The notes under the pieces were generated by a model that ran no database searches, was not told the DNA's origin, and worked only from the letters and a program-made list of their open reading frames with translations. Both the position numbers and the translations under genes were made by a program. From NCBI RefSeq assembly GCF_002920615.1, contig NZ_PQSU01000021.1, positions 1-64,000 on the forward strand: DNA of 64,000 nt. The letters are read 5' to 3'. This DNA is from Streptomyces sp. Ru62. Its GTDB lineage: Bacteria; Actinomycetota; Actinomycetes; Streptomycetales; Streptomycetaceae. Positions 34,694 to 46,787 of the stretch are shown one piece after another (the first letter of the stretch is position 1; the number at the start of each line of letters is the position of its first letter).

Positions 34694-36127
34694 ATGGGCT
34701 CTTACGCCCTTCCCAGACCCGTCGTCCGCCGGAAGATCCGCGGCCTGTTGCCGGCGCTGGTCGTCGGCGTCCTCGGTGCGGTCACCGCACTGGTCACGCC
34801 GCCGACCGCACACGCCGCCGAGAGCACGCTCGGCGCCGCGGCGGCGCAGAGCGGCCGCTACTTCGGCACCGCGATCGCCTCGGGCAAGCTGGGCGACTCG
34901 ACGTACACGACGATCGCGGGCCGTGAGTTCAACATGGTGACGGCCGAGAACGAGATGAAGATCGACGCCACCGAACCGCAGCGGGGCCAGTTCAACTTCA
35001 CCGCCGGTGACCGCGTCTACAACTGGGCGGTGCAGAACGGCAAGCAGGTGCGCGGTCACACCCTGGCCTGGCACTCCCAGCAGCCCGGCTGGATGCAGAG
35101 CCTCAGCGGCAGCACGCTGCGCCAGGCGATGATCGACCACATCAACGGCGTGATGGGCCACTACAAGGGCAAGATCGCCCAGTGGGACGTCGTGAACGAG
35201 GCCTTCGCCGACGACGGTTCGGGCGGCCGGCGCGACTCCAACCTGCAGCGCACGGGCAACGACTGGATCGAGGTCGCCTTCCGCACCGCGCGCGCCGCCG
35301 ACCCGGCGGCCAAGCTCTGCTACAACGACTACAACATCGAGAACTGGACCTGGGCGAAGACCCAGGGCGTGTACAACATGGTCCGCGACTTCAAGCAGCG
35401 CGGTGTTCCGATCGACTGTGTCGGCTTCCAGTCGCACTTCAACAGCGGCAGCCCCTACAACAGCAACTTCCGCACCACCCTGCAGAACTTCGCCGCCCTT
35501 GGTGTCGACGTGGCCATCACCGAACTCGACATCCAGGGCGCCTCGTCGACGACCTACGCCAACGTGACCAATGACTGCCTGGCAGTCTCGCGCTGCCTCG
35601 GCATCACCGTCTGGGGCGTGCGCGACACCGACTCCTGGCGATCGGGGGACACGCCGCTGCTGTTCAACGGCGACGGCAGCAAGAAGCCCGCTTACACCGC
35701 CGTCCTCAACGCACTCAACGGCGGCACCACCACGCCGCCCCCCACGGGCGGCGGACAGATCAAGGGCGTCGGCTCTGGCCGCTGCCTGGACGTGCCCAAC
35801 GCCAGCACCACCGACGGCACCCAGCTCCAGCTGTGGGACTGCAACAGCGCCACCAACCAGCAGTGGACGTACACCGATGCCGGCGAGTTGAGGGTCTACG
35901 GCAACAAGTGCCTGGACGCCGCCGGCACAGGCAACGGCTCCAAGGTCCAGATCTACAGCTGCTGGGGCGGCGACAACCAGAAATGGCGCCTCAACTCCGA
36001 CGGATCCATCGTCGGCGTCCAGTCCGGCCTCTGCCTCGACGCCGTCGGAGCCGGCACCGCCAACGGCACCCTGATCCAGCTCTACTCCTGCTCCAACGGC
36101 AGCAACCAGCGCTGGACCCGCACCTAG
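34694..36127 (+). CDS. xlnA: Secreted GH10 endo-1,4-beta-xylanase with C-terminal CBM13
   Basis: Protein of 477 residues, the length of S. lividans XlnA. A twin-arginine-like start (RPVVRRKIRGLL) is followed by a hydrophobic core and TAHAAEST cleavage near residue 41. The GH10 domain covers residues 42-340, with GHTLAWHSQQPGW, acid/base Glu169 in WDVVNEAF and nucleophile Glu277 in ITELDIQG. Subtracting a 41-residue leader gives 128 and 236, as in mature S. lividans XlnA. A TTTPPPTGGG linker leads to a CBM13 with QxW repeats (NQQWT, NQKWR, NQRWT). The product cuts xylan backbones. It diverges from the GH62 arabinofuranosidase. An IS5 remnant starts within 15 bp of the stop. Confidence 0.96.
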   Translation: MGSYALPRPVVRRKIRGLLPALVVGVLGAVTALVTPPTAHAAESTLGAAAAQSGRYFGTAIASGKLGDSTYTTIAGREFNMVTAENEMKIDATEPQRGQFNFTAGDRVYNWAVQNGKQVRGHTLAWHSQQPGWMQSLSGSTLRQAMIDHINGVMGHYKGKIAQWDVVNEAFADDGSGGRRDSNLQRTGNDWIEVAFRTARAADPAAKLCYNDYNIENWTWAKTQGVYNMVRDFKQRGVPIDCVGFQSHFNSGSPYNSNFRTTLQNFAALGVDVAITELDIQGASSTTYANVTNDCLAVSRCLGITVWGVRDTDSWRSGDTPLLFNGDGSKKPAYTAVLNALNGGTTTPPPTGGGQIKGVGSGRCLDVPNASTTDGTQLQLWDCNSATNQQWTYTDAGELRVYGNKCLDAAGTGNGSKVQIYSCWGGDNQKWRLNSDGSIVGVQSGLCLDAVGAGTANGTLIQLYSCSNGSNQRWTRT

Positions 36128-36139
36128 CACCGTGCTCCT

Positions 36140-36475
36140 ACCGGTTGCGCGAGATCGCGAAGCCGCTGATCCCACCGTCGAAGGTGCGGCCGCAGGGCGG
36201 CGGGACGCGGGACACGCCCGATGAGACGCTGTTCGCGGCCATCATCCACGTGCTGGTCAGCGGCTGCGCCTGGCGGGCCCTGCCGCCCTGCTTCAGGGTC
36301 TCGAAGTCGACCGCTCACCGCCGGTTCCCGAACTGGTCCAAGGCCGGTGTCCGGGACCGGCGGCACGAGGCCGTACCGCACCGGCTGGACGACGCCGGCC
36401 TCGTCGACGTCACCCGCGTCGTTCTCGACACCGCTCACATGAGGGCTGAAAAGGGAGCGAACGCACAAGTCCGAG
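36140..36475 (+). mobile_element. IS5-family transposase N-terminal remnant
   Basis: One open frame reads IAKPLIPPSKVRPQGGGTRD, TPDETLFAAIIHVLVSGCAW, RALPPCFRVSKSTAHRRFPN and VTRVVLDTAHMRAEKGANAQ. This is the N-terminal domain and first catalytic Asp of an IS5-type transposase, the same kind as the scraps at 4,046 and 21,870. It has no start codon and runs into IS110 sequence at its right end, so two dead elements are fused here. Confidence 0.85.
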
Positions 36476-36499
36476 CGCCGTGGACCGAGCCTGGCCGGC

Positions 36500-36735
36500 T
36501 CACTGACGGCGGCCCTGGACCAGCGCAAATTGCCGGCCCGGCGGATCGAGGAACTGCTGGAGGCTCACCCTCTTTCGAAGGTCCTGACGTCGATGCCGGG
36601 AGCCGGCGTCAGGACCGGAGCCCGCAAGCTGATCGAGGCCGGCGACGGCAGCACCCCTCCGACCGCCGGCCACCTCGCTGCCTACGCGGGTCTCGCCCCG
36701 GGCCCACTACGACAAGAAGCTCGCTCGCGCTCGAC
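36500..36735 (+). mobile_element. IS110-family transposase fragment
   Basis: Reads LTAALDQRKLPARRIEELLE, AHPLSKVLTSMPGAGVRTGA and GHLAAYAGLAPGPLRQEARS, the conserved transposase-20 core (SxPGxG...AYAGLAP). Only about 75 residues remain. Its end overlaps the stop of the leftward regulator gene. Confidence 0.8.
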
Positions 36736-36737
36736 GA

Positions 36738-37766
36738 TCATCTCTCCCCCTCTCCCGCGTTCGTGGGCTGGGTGAACTCCGAAGGCTCCTCCAGCCACCC
36801 CCGGCGAGCGGCCTGGACCGCGGCCTGGAAGCGGGTGCTGGCGCCCAGTTCGGTCATCAGATGGCGGATGCGGCGCTGGGTGGTGCGCTGGCTCCAGCCC
36901 TGGGCGCGGGCGATCGCCGCGTCCGAGCAGCCGGTGGCGAGCAGCTTGACGAGGGCGAGGTGGTCGGGATGGCCGGAGGTGGCGGGTGGGGCCGTGGGCG
37001 GTGCGGGGGCCTGGAGGGGCGATCCGCGGTCCCACTCCGCTTCGAAGAGTGCTTCCAACGCGGTCAGCATCGGTGAGCGGTTGATCAGGTACGCGACGAG
37101 GTGTCCGCCCGGGGCGAGGCTGAAGGGGATGACCGCCTGCGCGTCGTCGGCGATCACGAGTTTGATCGGCAATTGCGGTCGTACGCGGGCCTGTTCGCCG
37201 GTGCGTATGCTCGGCAGGATGTCGTCCCGGAGGCGGCCCGGCCAGGCGACCGCGCCCCGGTCGTAGAGTACGCGGTGGGTGACGCCCGAACGCTGTCTGC
37301 GGCGCTGGTCGTCCAGATTGCTGCCGGGGCGGTCCACGTAGGGCGGCCGGTCGAAGGTGCGGATCTGACGGCGGGCGCCGGCGGTGAGCCTGCGGACGGC
37401 GGCGCTGATGTCGTCACGGCCACGGAGCACTTCCACCGCGACGTCCGGGTCGGCGATCCGTTGCGCCTCGCGGTGTCTGTCGGCCAGCTGGCGCACCACC
37501 GCGCGAGCCGTGTCGAGCTGCCGTTCGCGTTCCTTGATCAGTTCGGTGACCGCGATGTCGGGGGCGGTGGCGGCGAAGCGTGGGGGGCGGCCGGCCGATC
37601 TGGTCGCGAGACCCGCTTTCACCAGGATGGACAGCAGCCGTCCCGCCGCGCTCGTACTCGTCCCGGATGCGCTTGCCACCTCGGAGGCGGTGCTGTGGGG
37701 CAGACCGATCAGCGCCGTGTAGACACGTTGTGCTTCATCGCCGAGTCCGACGACGTCAAGTTCCAT
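36738..37766 (-). CDS. TrmB/LuxR-type helix-turn-helix regulator
   Basis: Regulator of 342 residues from the ATG at 37766 (MELDVVGLGDEAQRVYTALI). The N-terminus is a TrmB-like winged helix: LPHSTASEVASASGTSTSAA, GRLLSILVKAGLATRSAGRP. A helix (KERERQLDTARAVVRQLADR) leads to a sensor domain with AGARRQIRTFDRPPYVDRPG and GVTHRVLYDRGAV. The C-terminus is a LuxR-like HTH: LVKLLATGCSDAAIARAQGW, SQRTTQRRIRHLMTELGAST. This group is frequent in Streptomyces, often beside secreted-protease genes, as here (M4 and S8). The shared boxes upstream of those proteases are candidate targets, by inference only. Confidence 0.9.
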   Translation of the reverse strand: MELDVVGLGDEAQRVYTALIGLPHSTASEVASASGTSTSAAGRLLSILVKAGLATRSAGRPPRFAATAPDIAVTELIKERERQLDTARAVVRQLADRHREAQRIADPDVAVEVLRGRDDISAAVRRLTAGARRQIRTFDRPPYVDRPGSNLDDQRRRQRSGVTHRVLYDRGAVAWPGRLRDDILPSIRTGEQARVRPQLPIKLVIADDAQAVIPFSLAPGGHLVAYLINRSPMLTALEALFEAEWDRGSPLQAPAPPTAPPATSGHPDHLALVKLLATGCSDAAIARAQGWSQRTTQRRIRHLMTELGASTRFQAAVQAARRGWLEEPSEFTQPTNAGEGER

Positions 37767-38007
37767 TTCCCCTCCGTAGTCCGGCAGTCGACCGTAGGGC
37801 CGCCGTCCTTGTCGCATCTGTGCGCACGGGCGCCAGTCCCGCGGCCCGACCGCCGTGCTGAACGGATACCGGCGGTGTCTTGTTCCGTTCTCGCCGCTGT
37901 TACCGCCATGCCGGCCCTGGGCGGCGGTCGGCGGAGCACCACGGACCTCGGCCCAGGACCAGGAGCGCGGACTGGACAAGCCGCTCCGCCGCCGTTCGGC
38001 GCTACTG
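37767..38007. other. Regulator upstream region
   Basis: About 240 bp containing the TrmB/LuxR regulator promoter. No gene was recognised. It leads directly into the tandem duplication at 38008. Confidence 0.4.
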
Positions 38008-38115
38008 GCGCGCCGACGCGTAAGTGCCACGCCCGCCCTGCCGAGGGCTCGGCCCGTACGCTCCAGCGCGCCGACGCGTAAGTGCCACGCCCGCCCTGCC
38101 GAGGGCTCGGCCCGT
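38008..38115. repeat. Two exact 50-bp direct repeats, 58-bp period
   Basis: Positions 38008-38057 and 38066-38115 are identical over 50 bp, separated by 8 bp (ACGCTCCA). Each copy contains GCCGAGGGCTCGGC, a perfect hairpin. It lies between the regulator start and the M4 protease leader. It is probably a recent tandem duplication; the hairpins may act as terminators. Confidence 0.9.
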
Positions 38116-38524
38116 GCGCCGCACTGCTTCCTGCCCGCCGACAAGGGCGGGAGGAGGACTGCCGTGACCTCGACGCCACGATGGCGCGGCGGCTCGATCC
38201 GAGCCGTGTACAGGCTCTCGGTTACCGACGACGTCATCTTCTGTTTCGACTCCGGCAGTTGCTGGCCGATCGGTGCCGTCTGGCGCAAACCAGCCACCTC
38301 GACACCCTAGCGCCGCTTCCGCATGCATTGGCATCTTCACTGCGGTGAGGCGGCGTTGGCCGTGAGATGACGCTCGATGCACGTCCCCTGGGATGTTGCA
38401 GGTGTGAATGTGGCCCGCTGGTGTGTCACATGTCTGACGTCCCGTCACCGAGGCCGTGGCCTCCGGCCTCCCCGTAACAGCGGCCGTCCGCACCGACAGA
38501 CGGCCGAACGGAAGGACTCTTGGG

Positions 38525-40930
38525 TTGAATCACTCCCGCAACAGGGCCGCGTCCCCGCAGGGTGCGCGCAGGTCCCGACGGCACCTGGCCGCGACCGTGG
38601 TGATCACGGCCGCGGCACTCGCCTTCTCCGCGCTGCCCGGCTCGGCCGGCGCCGCCTCCATGTCCGACGCCCCCGATGGCGCCGGCACCATGGGAGCGCT
38701 CCGACAGGTCAAGACGGCGGCCAGGCCGGGGTCCGGGACCGTGCACCTGTCGTCCGGGCAGCGTCGGCGGCTCCTCGACCAGGCGGTCAAGGCGGCGCCG
38801 GGCACCGCCCGTTCACTGGGTCTCGGCCGTCAGGAGAAACTGATCCCGAAGGACGTGATCCAGGACGCCGACGGCACGGTCCACACCCGCTACGAGCGCA
38901 CCTACGCCGGACTGCCCGTCATCGGTGGCGATCTGGTCGTCCACCAGCGGCAAGGAGCCCGCTCCGTCACCTATGCCTCCAAGATGAAGCTGACCCTGCC
39001 GACGACCACGGCCAAGGTCCCGGCCGCGACGGCGAAGAAGGCGGCCCTGGGCAAGGCTGTGGCGAGGGGCACCCGCAAGGCGGCCACGCACACGGCCCCG
39101 CGCAAGGTCGTCTGGATGATGGGTGACGAACCGAAACTGGCTTGGGAGACGGTCGTCACCGGCGTGCAGCAGGACGGCTCCCCCAGCGAGCGCCACGTCG
39201 TGACGGACGCCGTGAGCGAGGACGTCCTGGGGAACGCCGAACACGTGGAGTCCGCCCAGGGCAACAGCCTCTACAGCGGGCAGGTCACGATCGGCTCCAC
39301 CCGCCAGGACGACGGCACGTACGCCCTGATCGACCCCCAGCGCGGTGGCCACCGGACGCTCGACTCACGTGCCACGTCCAACGGTGTCCTGTTCACCAGC
39401 GATGTCGACGTGTGGGGCGACGGAACGGCGGCGAACCCCCAGACCGCGGCGGTGGACGCAGCGTACGGCGCACGGACGACGTGGGACTTCTACCTCGACC
39501 GCTTCGGCCGCAACGGCATAGCCGACGACGGCCGCGGCAGCTCCTCCCGAGTCCACTACGAGCAGCAGCCAGGAGTCCCCCTCGCCAACGCCAACTGGCA
39601 GGACGGCTGCTTCTGCATGAGCTACGGCGACGGCGCGGACGGGCACCACCCCGTGACGTCCCTGGACATAGCCGCACACGAGATGACGCACGGAGTCACC
39701 TCCTCCACGGCCGGACTGGGCGACTACGGCGAATCACCGGCGCTCAACGAGGCGATCAGCGACATGATGGCCGCCGCCGTGGAGTTCTACGCCGACAACC
39801 CGAACGACGTGCCGGACTACACGATGGCCGAGCTGGACGATCTGCACGGTGACGGCAAGCCCATCCGGTACATGGACCTCCCCTCCAAGGCCGGCATCAG
39901 CGCCGTCGGCTACGCGCCCCTGGACTACTGGACGCCGCAGGCGAAGTCGGACGAACCACATATGGCGGCCGGGGTGGGAGACCACTTCTTCTACCTGCTG
40001 GCCGAGGGCAGCGGGAAGAAGACCATCAACGGCGTGGCCTACGACAGCCCCACCTATGACGGGCTGCCGGTGGCGGGCATCGGGCTGGCCGACGCCGCCG
40101 ACGTGGTGTACCGCGCGCTCACCGTCTACATGACCAGCACCACCGACTACGCCGGTGCCCGCACCGCGACGCTCCAGGCCGCCGCCGACCTCTACGGTTC
40201 GGGCAGCGACGCCTACGAGGCCGTCGCCAACGCCTGGGCGGCCGTCAACGTGGGGACCGGCTTCGTCCATCACATCGCCGTCGAGCCGCCGCCGACCGAG
40301 CCGGTGGCGGTCGGCCAGCCCGTCAGCCGCCAGATCACAGCGACCAGCAGCCGTCCCGGCGCGCTGACCTACTCCGCCAAGTCGCTGCCCCGGGGGTTGT
40401 CGATCGACCACGCCACCGGTCTCATCACCGGTACGCCCGACAAGGCCGGCGACTACAGGTCGGCCATCGTCATCGCGGACGCGGCCGGGGACACCCGGAA
40501 CCTCTCGTTCACTTGGACCGCCCTGGAATCCGGCGGACACTTCTTCGTCAACCCCACCACATACGTGATCCCCAAGTGGGGCACCGTCGAGTCGCCGTTG
40601 ATCGTCCGGGGGAAGCCGGGCAACGCACCGAGTGACCTCAAGGTCAGGGTCGACCTCGACCACGGGTTCAGCAACGCCATGGTGATCGATCTGATCGCCC
40701 CCGACGGCACCGTGATCCACGTCAAATCCTGGGGACCCTGGGTGCTCACGCCCGAGCTGCACGAGACCTACACGGTCGACGTCTCGGCGGTCACCACGGT
40801 CGGCACCTGGAAGCTGCGCGTGACCGACGGCACCCCGGGCTTCTACGACCTGGACCCGGGTCATCTCCAGCGCTGGAGTCTGGACTTCTCAGGCGGCCCC
40901 TCGGTCGCGGCCGGCTCGCCCGCCAGGTAG
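38525..40930 (+). CDS. Secreted M4 (thermolysin-like) metalloprotease with P-domain
   Basis: About 801 residues from a TTG at 38525; GGAAGGA (38510-38516) precedes it at good spacing. Signal peptide: NHSRNRAASPQ...AALAFSALPGSAGAAS. An FTP/PepSY propeptide (YERTYAGLPVIGGDLVVHQR) follows. The catalytic domain has zinc motif His385-Glu386-x-x-His389 (AAHEMTHGV) and third ligand Glu409 (NEAISDMM). An Ig-like putative module (SRPGALTYSAKSLPRGLSID) and a C-terminal proprotein-convertase P-domain (VRVDLDHGFSNAMVIDLIAP, VGTWKLRVTDGTPG) complete it. It degrades protein outside the cell. The upstream region shares sequence boxes with the S8 protease gene. Confidence 0.95.
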   Translation: MNHSRNRAASPQGARRSRRHLAATVVITAAALAFSALPGSAGAASMSDAPDGAGTMGALRQVKTAARPGSGTVHLSSGQRRRLLDQAVKAAPGTARSLGLGRQEKLIPKDVIQDADGTVHTRYERTYAGLPVIGGDLVVHQRQGARSVTYASKMKLTLPTTTAKVPAATAKKAALGKAVARGTRKAATHTAPRKVVWMMGDEPKLAWETVVTGVQQDGSPSERHVVTDAVSEDVLGNAEHVESAQGNSLYSGQVTIGSTRQDDGTYALIDPQRGGHRTLDSRATSNGVLFTSDVDVWGDGTAANPQTAAVDAAYGARTTWDFYLDRFGRNGIADDGRGSSSRVHYEQQPGVPLANANWQDGCFCMSYGDGADGHHPVTSLDIAAHEMTHGVTSSTAGLGDYGESPALNEAISDMMAAAVEFYADNPNDVPDYTMAELDDLHGDGKPIRYMDLPSKAGISAVGYAPLDYWTPQAKSDEPHMAAGVGDHFFYLLAEGSGKKTINGVAYDSPTYDGLPVAGIGLADAADVVYRALTVYMTSTTDYAGARTATLQAAADLYGSGSDAYEAVANAWAAVNVGTGFVHHIAVEPPPTEPVAVGQPVSRQITATSSRPGALTYSAKSLPRGLSIDHATGLITGTPDKAGDYRSAIVIADAAGDTRNLSFTWTALESGGHFFVNPTTYVIPKWGTVESPLIVRGKPGNAPSDLKVRVDLDHGFSNAMVIDLIAPDGTVIHVKSWGPWVLTPELHETYTVDVSAVTTVGTWKLRVTDGTPGFYDLDPGHLQRWSLDFSGGPSVAAGSPAR

Positions 40931-41116
40931 AGCGCGCGAAGGTTCTACGAGGGTGCGGCGCCTGCCGGCGGACGTCAAGGGCGTCGCTGTCCCTGCGGCG
41001 TGCGTCTGGTCCGTGCGATCGCGTGAGCCGGAGCGCCCTTGATCACGGGGTCCCCCTCTTCCCGCAGGAGTACGGCTGCTGTGGCCACGTGAGCATCCGG
41101 GACAACCCGTAACACC
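40931..41116. other. Intergenic stretch between M4 and S8 proteases
   Basis: About 190 bp of non-coding DNA. No clear terminator hairpin was identified after the M4 stop. The S8 promoter region starts at its right edge. Confidence 0.4.
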
Positions 41117-41145
41117 TCGACAACTGACGTCCAGTCAGGTAGTGA
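41117..41145 (+). promoter_or_regulatory. Possible S8 protease promoter
   Basis: TCGACA (41117-41122) and TAGTGA (41140-41145) are separated by 17 bp. The spacer contains CTGACGTCC, also found upstream of the M4 protease at 38434-38442. Confidence 0.4.
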
Positions 41146-41207
41146 CGCTCCCCCTCACGTCCCGGGAGGGAGCGTCGACGTTCATGGGATCGCTCCCATC
41201 AGGGAGC
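41144..41207 (+). promoter_or_regulatory. Leader with mutually exclusive hairpins before the S8 protease
   Basis: Four segments can pair in alternative ways: 1 (GACGCTCCC, 41144-41152) with 2 (GGGAGCGTC, 41168-41176); 2 with 3 (CGCTCCC, 41191-41197); 3 with 4 (GGGAGC, 41202-41207, loop ATCA). Segment 4 ends five bases before the GGAAGGAG ribosome binding site (41212-41219). This could control translation or be a cluster of repressor half-sites. Confidence 0.5.
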
Positions 41208-41223
41208 TGCTGGAAGGAGTCTC

Positions 41224-44343
<3,120 letters not shown>

Positions 44344-44386
44344 CGCGGCGATCCCCCGGGGGCCGTGAGTCCCTAGTAGCCGGTGG

Positions 44387-44413
44387 GGTGGGGCGAACGG
44401 CTCCCGCCCCACC
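44387..44413 (+). terminator. Hairpin downstream of the S8 protease
   Basis: GGTGGGGCG (44387-44395) pairs with CGCCCCACC (44405-44413): a 9-bp perfect stem with a 9-base loop, 43 bp after the stop codon. Confidence 0.7.
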
Positions 44414-44861
44414 GGCTCGCTCACGTGCCGGACTCCGGGGAGCCGGGATCCTTCTCCTCGACGCAACGGCACAGCGAGTCGTGCGCGGCAGGCCCCCGCA
44501 ACCAGCCGGGCGGTAGGGGCGGCTCCATGAGGGCGCACTACTGCTGTCACTCGGCGGGAGCTGGACGTTGCGAGGGGTCATCCGGTGATCGAGGGGAGCC
44601 GTGACTGTCCGGGGACCGGCGCCGCACAGCCTGTGGGGCACGGGCCGGGGCCGGCACTTCCGCCGTGACGGGACGCCGGGGCGACGCGGCGGGGAATTTC
44701 ATCACCCCGCCGCAGCAGTGGTCCAGGCACCCGCTGGGGCTTGAGCGTCGATGCCGGCGAACAGGCCGAGGCGCCGGGAGCGCCGTGGGGGCAGGGGGCT
44801 CGGTTGAGCGGGTGGGCCGGGAGGAAGCCGCGCCGTTGGGATCCGCGCCGTCGGCGGGCCG
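44414..44861. other. Convergent intergenic stretch, no gene
   Basis: About 450 bp between the S8 terminator and the phzF-type stop. Frames on both strands are low-complexity and lack recognisable motifs or ribosome binding sites. Confidence 0.4.
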
Positions 44862-45755
44862 TCAGTGGGGAAGGAGCACGGCCGTGCCGGTGACCCGGAC
44901 CCGGGCGTCCTCGGGCGTCACGCCGACGACGAGGTCGCTCGGGCGGCCCATGTCCTCGCCCTGCCGCACCGCGATGTCCGCAGGCTCGGTGACCAGCCCC
45001 AGGGCGCGGAGGTAGCCGCCGAAGGCGGCCGCCGCCGCGCCCGTCGCCGGGTCCTCCACGACACCGCCGACGGGGAACGGGTTGCGGGCGTGGAAGCGGC
45101 GCGGCGACTCGCGCCACACCAGGTCGACGGTGGTCCAGCCGTACCGGCGCATGACGTCGGCGAGCGCGTCGAAGTCGTAGTCGAGCGCGGCCAGCCGCTC
45201 GCGGGAGGCCGCGGCCAGCACCAGGTGGTCGTTGCCGCCGAAGGCGACGTGCGGCGGCAGCGCGGGGTCGAGGTCCGACGCGCTCCAGCCGAGGGCCGCG
45301 AGGGTGTCCTCCAGCTCGCCGGCGAGCGCCTGGCGGGACCGGGTCGGCACGCTGGTGAGCGTCGCCCGCGCCGGCCCAGCGCCGTCGGTGGCGGTCGTCA
45401 CCGCGATGGCGCCCGCCGGGGTGTCCAGGGTGAGGTCACCGGGGCCCAGCCGATCGGCGAGGGCGACGGCCAGGGCCACCGTCGCGTGCCCGCAGAAGGC
45501 CACCTCCGCCAGCGGGCTGAAGTAGCGCACCGTGAAGCGCCGGGCGTCCGGATCGGCGGCGGTGACGAAGGCGGTCTCCGAGTAGCCCACCTCGGCGGCG
45601 ACGGCGAGCATGGCCGCCGCGTCCAGCCCGGAGGCGTCGAGCACGACCCCGGCGGGGTTGCCGCCCTCGGGGGTACGTGTGAACGCGGAGTAGCGCAGGA
45701 TCTCGGGGGCCGGGGCGGTGGTCGCGGTGTCGGTGGCGGCGGTCGTGTCGGTCAT
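44862..45755 (-). CDS. PhzF-family isomerase
   Basis: Protein of 297 residues from the ATG at 45755. It shows the diaminopimelate-epimerase-like two-lobed fold of the PhzF family: YSAFTRTPEGGNPAGVVLDA (first lobe, with GNPAGV), AAEVGYSETAFVTA, then RYFSPLAEVAFCGHATVALA (the E-V-x-x-C-G-H-A/P-T block), and in the second lobe FPVGGVVEDPATGAAAAAFG. The Ser-Glu of GYSETAF is the usual catalytic acid. Substrate unknown; most members are not phenazine enzymes. It is divergent from a LysR gene 84 bp away, which probably regulates it. Confidence 0.94.
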   Translation of the reverse strand: MTDTTAATDTATTAPAPEILRYSAFTRTPEGGNPAGVVLDASGLDAAAMLAVAAEVGYSETAFVTAADPDARRFTVRYFSPLAEVAFCGHATVALAVALADRLGPGDLTLDTPAGAIAVTTATDGAGPARATLTSVPTRSRQALAGELEDTLAALGWSASDLDPALPPHVAFGGNDHLVLAAASRERLAALDYDFDALADVMRRYGWTTVDLVWRESPRRFHARNPFPVGGVVEDPATGAAAAAFGGYLRALGLVTEPADIAVRQGEDMGRPSDLVVGVTPEDARVRVTGTAVLLPH

Positions 45756-45839
45756 GGGGAAACCCTGGCACCCTTGCCACCATCGCGTCCAACGATGGAT
45801 CGTGATGCATCCCATCGGGTTTCCGCATAGGGTGCGCGG

Positions 45840-46787
45840 GTGGACACGCGACTGCTGACGACCTTCACCACGCTCGCCCGCACCGGCAGCTTCACCGCCG
45901 CCGCGGCCGAACTCCACCTCGCGCAGTCCACGGTCACCGTGCACATCCGCACCCTCGAACGCGACCTCGGCGTGCCGTTGTTCGACCGGCTGCCCACCGG
46001 CGCCCCGCTCACCGACGCGGGCCGACGGCTCCTCGTGGAGGCCGAGGAGGTGCTCGACGCCGTGGCCCGGCTGCGCTCCGCGGCCGGCGAGGACGGGCCC
46101 GTCGCGGGCCGGGTGGTGGTCGGCACGCCCGAATCGCTGTGCGCCACCCGGCTGCCGGCCGTGATCGCCGCCCTGCGCACCGAACACCCCGACGTGGACG
46201 TCGACCTGCGCGCGGCCGGCACCGAGGAGTGCGTACAAGGGCTGCGCTCCGGCCACCTGGACCTGGCGCTGCTGATGGCCGAGGACGCCGAGCCCCCCGA
46301 GATCGCCACCGAGCCGGTCGCCCGCGAGGCCCTCGCCCTCGTCGCCTCCCCCGGCCACCCGCTGGCCGGCCGTGACCGCCCGGCGGCCTGGGGTGATCTG
46401 GCGGCCGAGCACTTCTTCCTCCTGGAGGAGGGCTGCGCGTACAGCGACGCCTTCGAACGGCGGCTGCGCGCCGCGCCCGGCGCGGGCCCGCGAGTCACCC
46501 GGTTCGGCAGCGTGGACGCGGCCCGCTCCTGCGCCGCGGCGGGCCTGGGCCTGACCCTGCTGCCGGCGACGACCGTCGCCGAGCACCTGCGCGACGGACG
46601 GCTGCGCCGGATCGTCCTCGACGGCCCGCCCCTCGCCGACGTACCCGTACGGCTGGCCCGGCACCGTCGGCGCTGGGCGGCGCCCGCCGTTCGACAGGTC
46701 GCCCGCACCCTCGTCCGGCACCTCGCCCAGGCCGGGGACGGGGACGCCGGGCACCGAGCGGCCGACGCGGCGGCCGGGGAGGCGTGA
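45840..46787 (+). CDS. LysR-family transcriptional regulator
   Basis: Protein of 315 residues from the GTG at 45840. N-terminal winged HTH: LLTTFTTLARTGSFTAAAAE, LHLAQSTVTVHIRTLERDLG, VPLFDRLPTGAPLTDAGRRL. The periplasmic-binding-like effector domain starts at about residue 90 (GRVVVGTPESLCATRLPAVI, GHLDLALLMAEDAE). The last 30 residues are Ala/Arg rich. It is divergent from the phzF-type gene with 84 bp between, the standard LysR arrangement, so the shared region should hold its T-N11-A site. The co-inducer is unknown. Confidence 0.94.
   Translation: MDTRLLTTFTTLARTGSFTAAAAELHLAQSTVTVHIRTLERDLGVPLFDRLPTGAPLTDAGRRLLVEAEEVLDAVARLRSAAGEDGPVAGRVVVGTPESLCATRLPAVIAALRTEHPDVDVDLRAAGTEECVQGLRSGHLDLALLMAEDAEPPEIATEPVAREALALVASPGHPLAGRDRPAAWGDLAAEHFFLLEEGCAYSDAFERRLRAAPGAGPRVTRFGSVDAARSCAAAGLGLTLLPATTVAEHLRDGRLRRIVLDGPPLADVPVRLARHRRRWAAPAVRQVARTLVRHLAQAGDGDAGHRAADAAAGEA

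Noticed and set aside
33854..36175. 770-codon antisense frame over the xylanase
   Set aside because: It mirrors GC-rich third positions of a well-defined GH10-CBM13 gene and has no motif of its own.
38008..38115. CRISPR array
   Set aside because: There are only two 50-bp copies with an 8-bp spacer and no cas genes.
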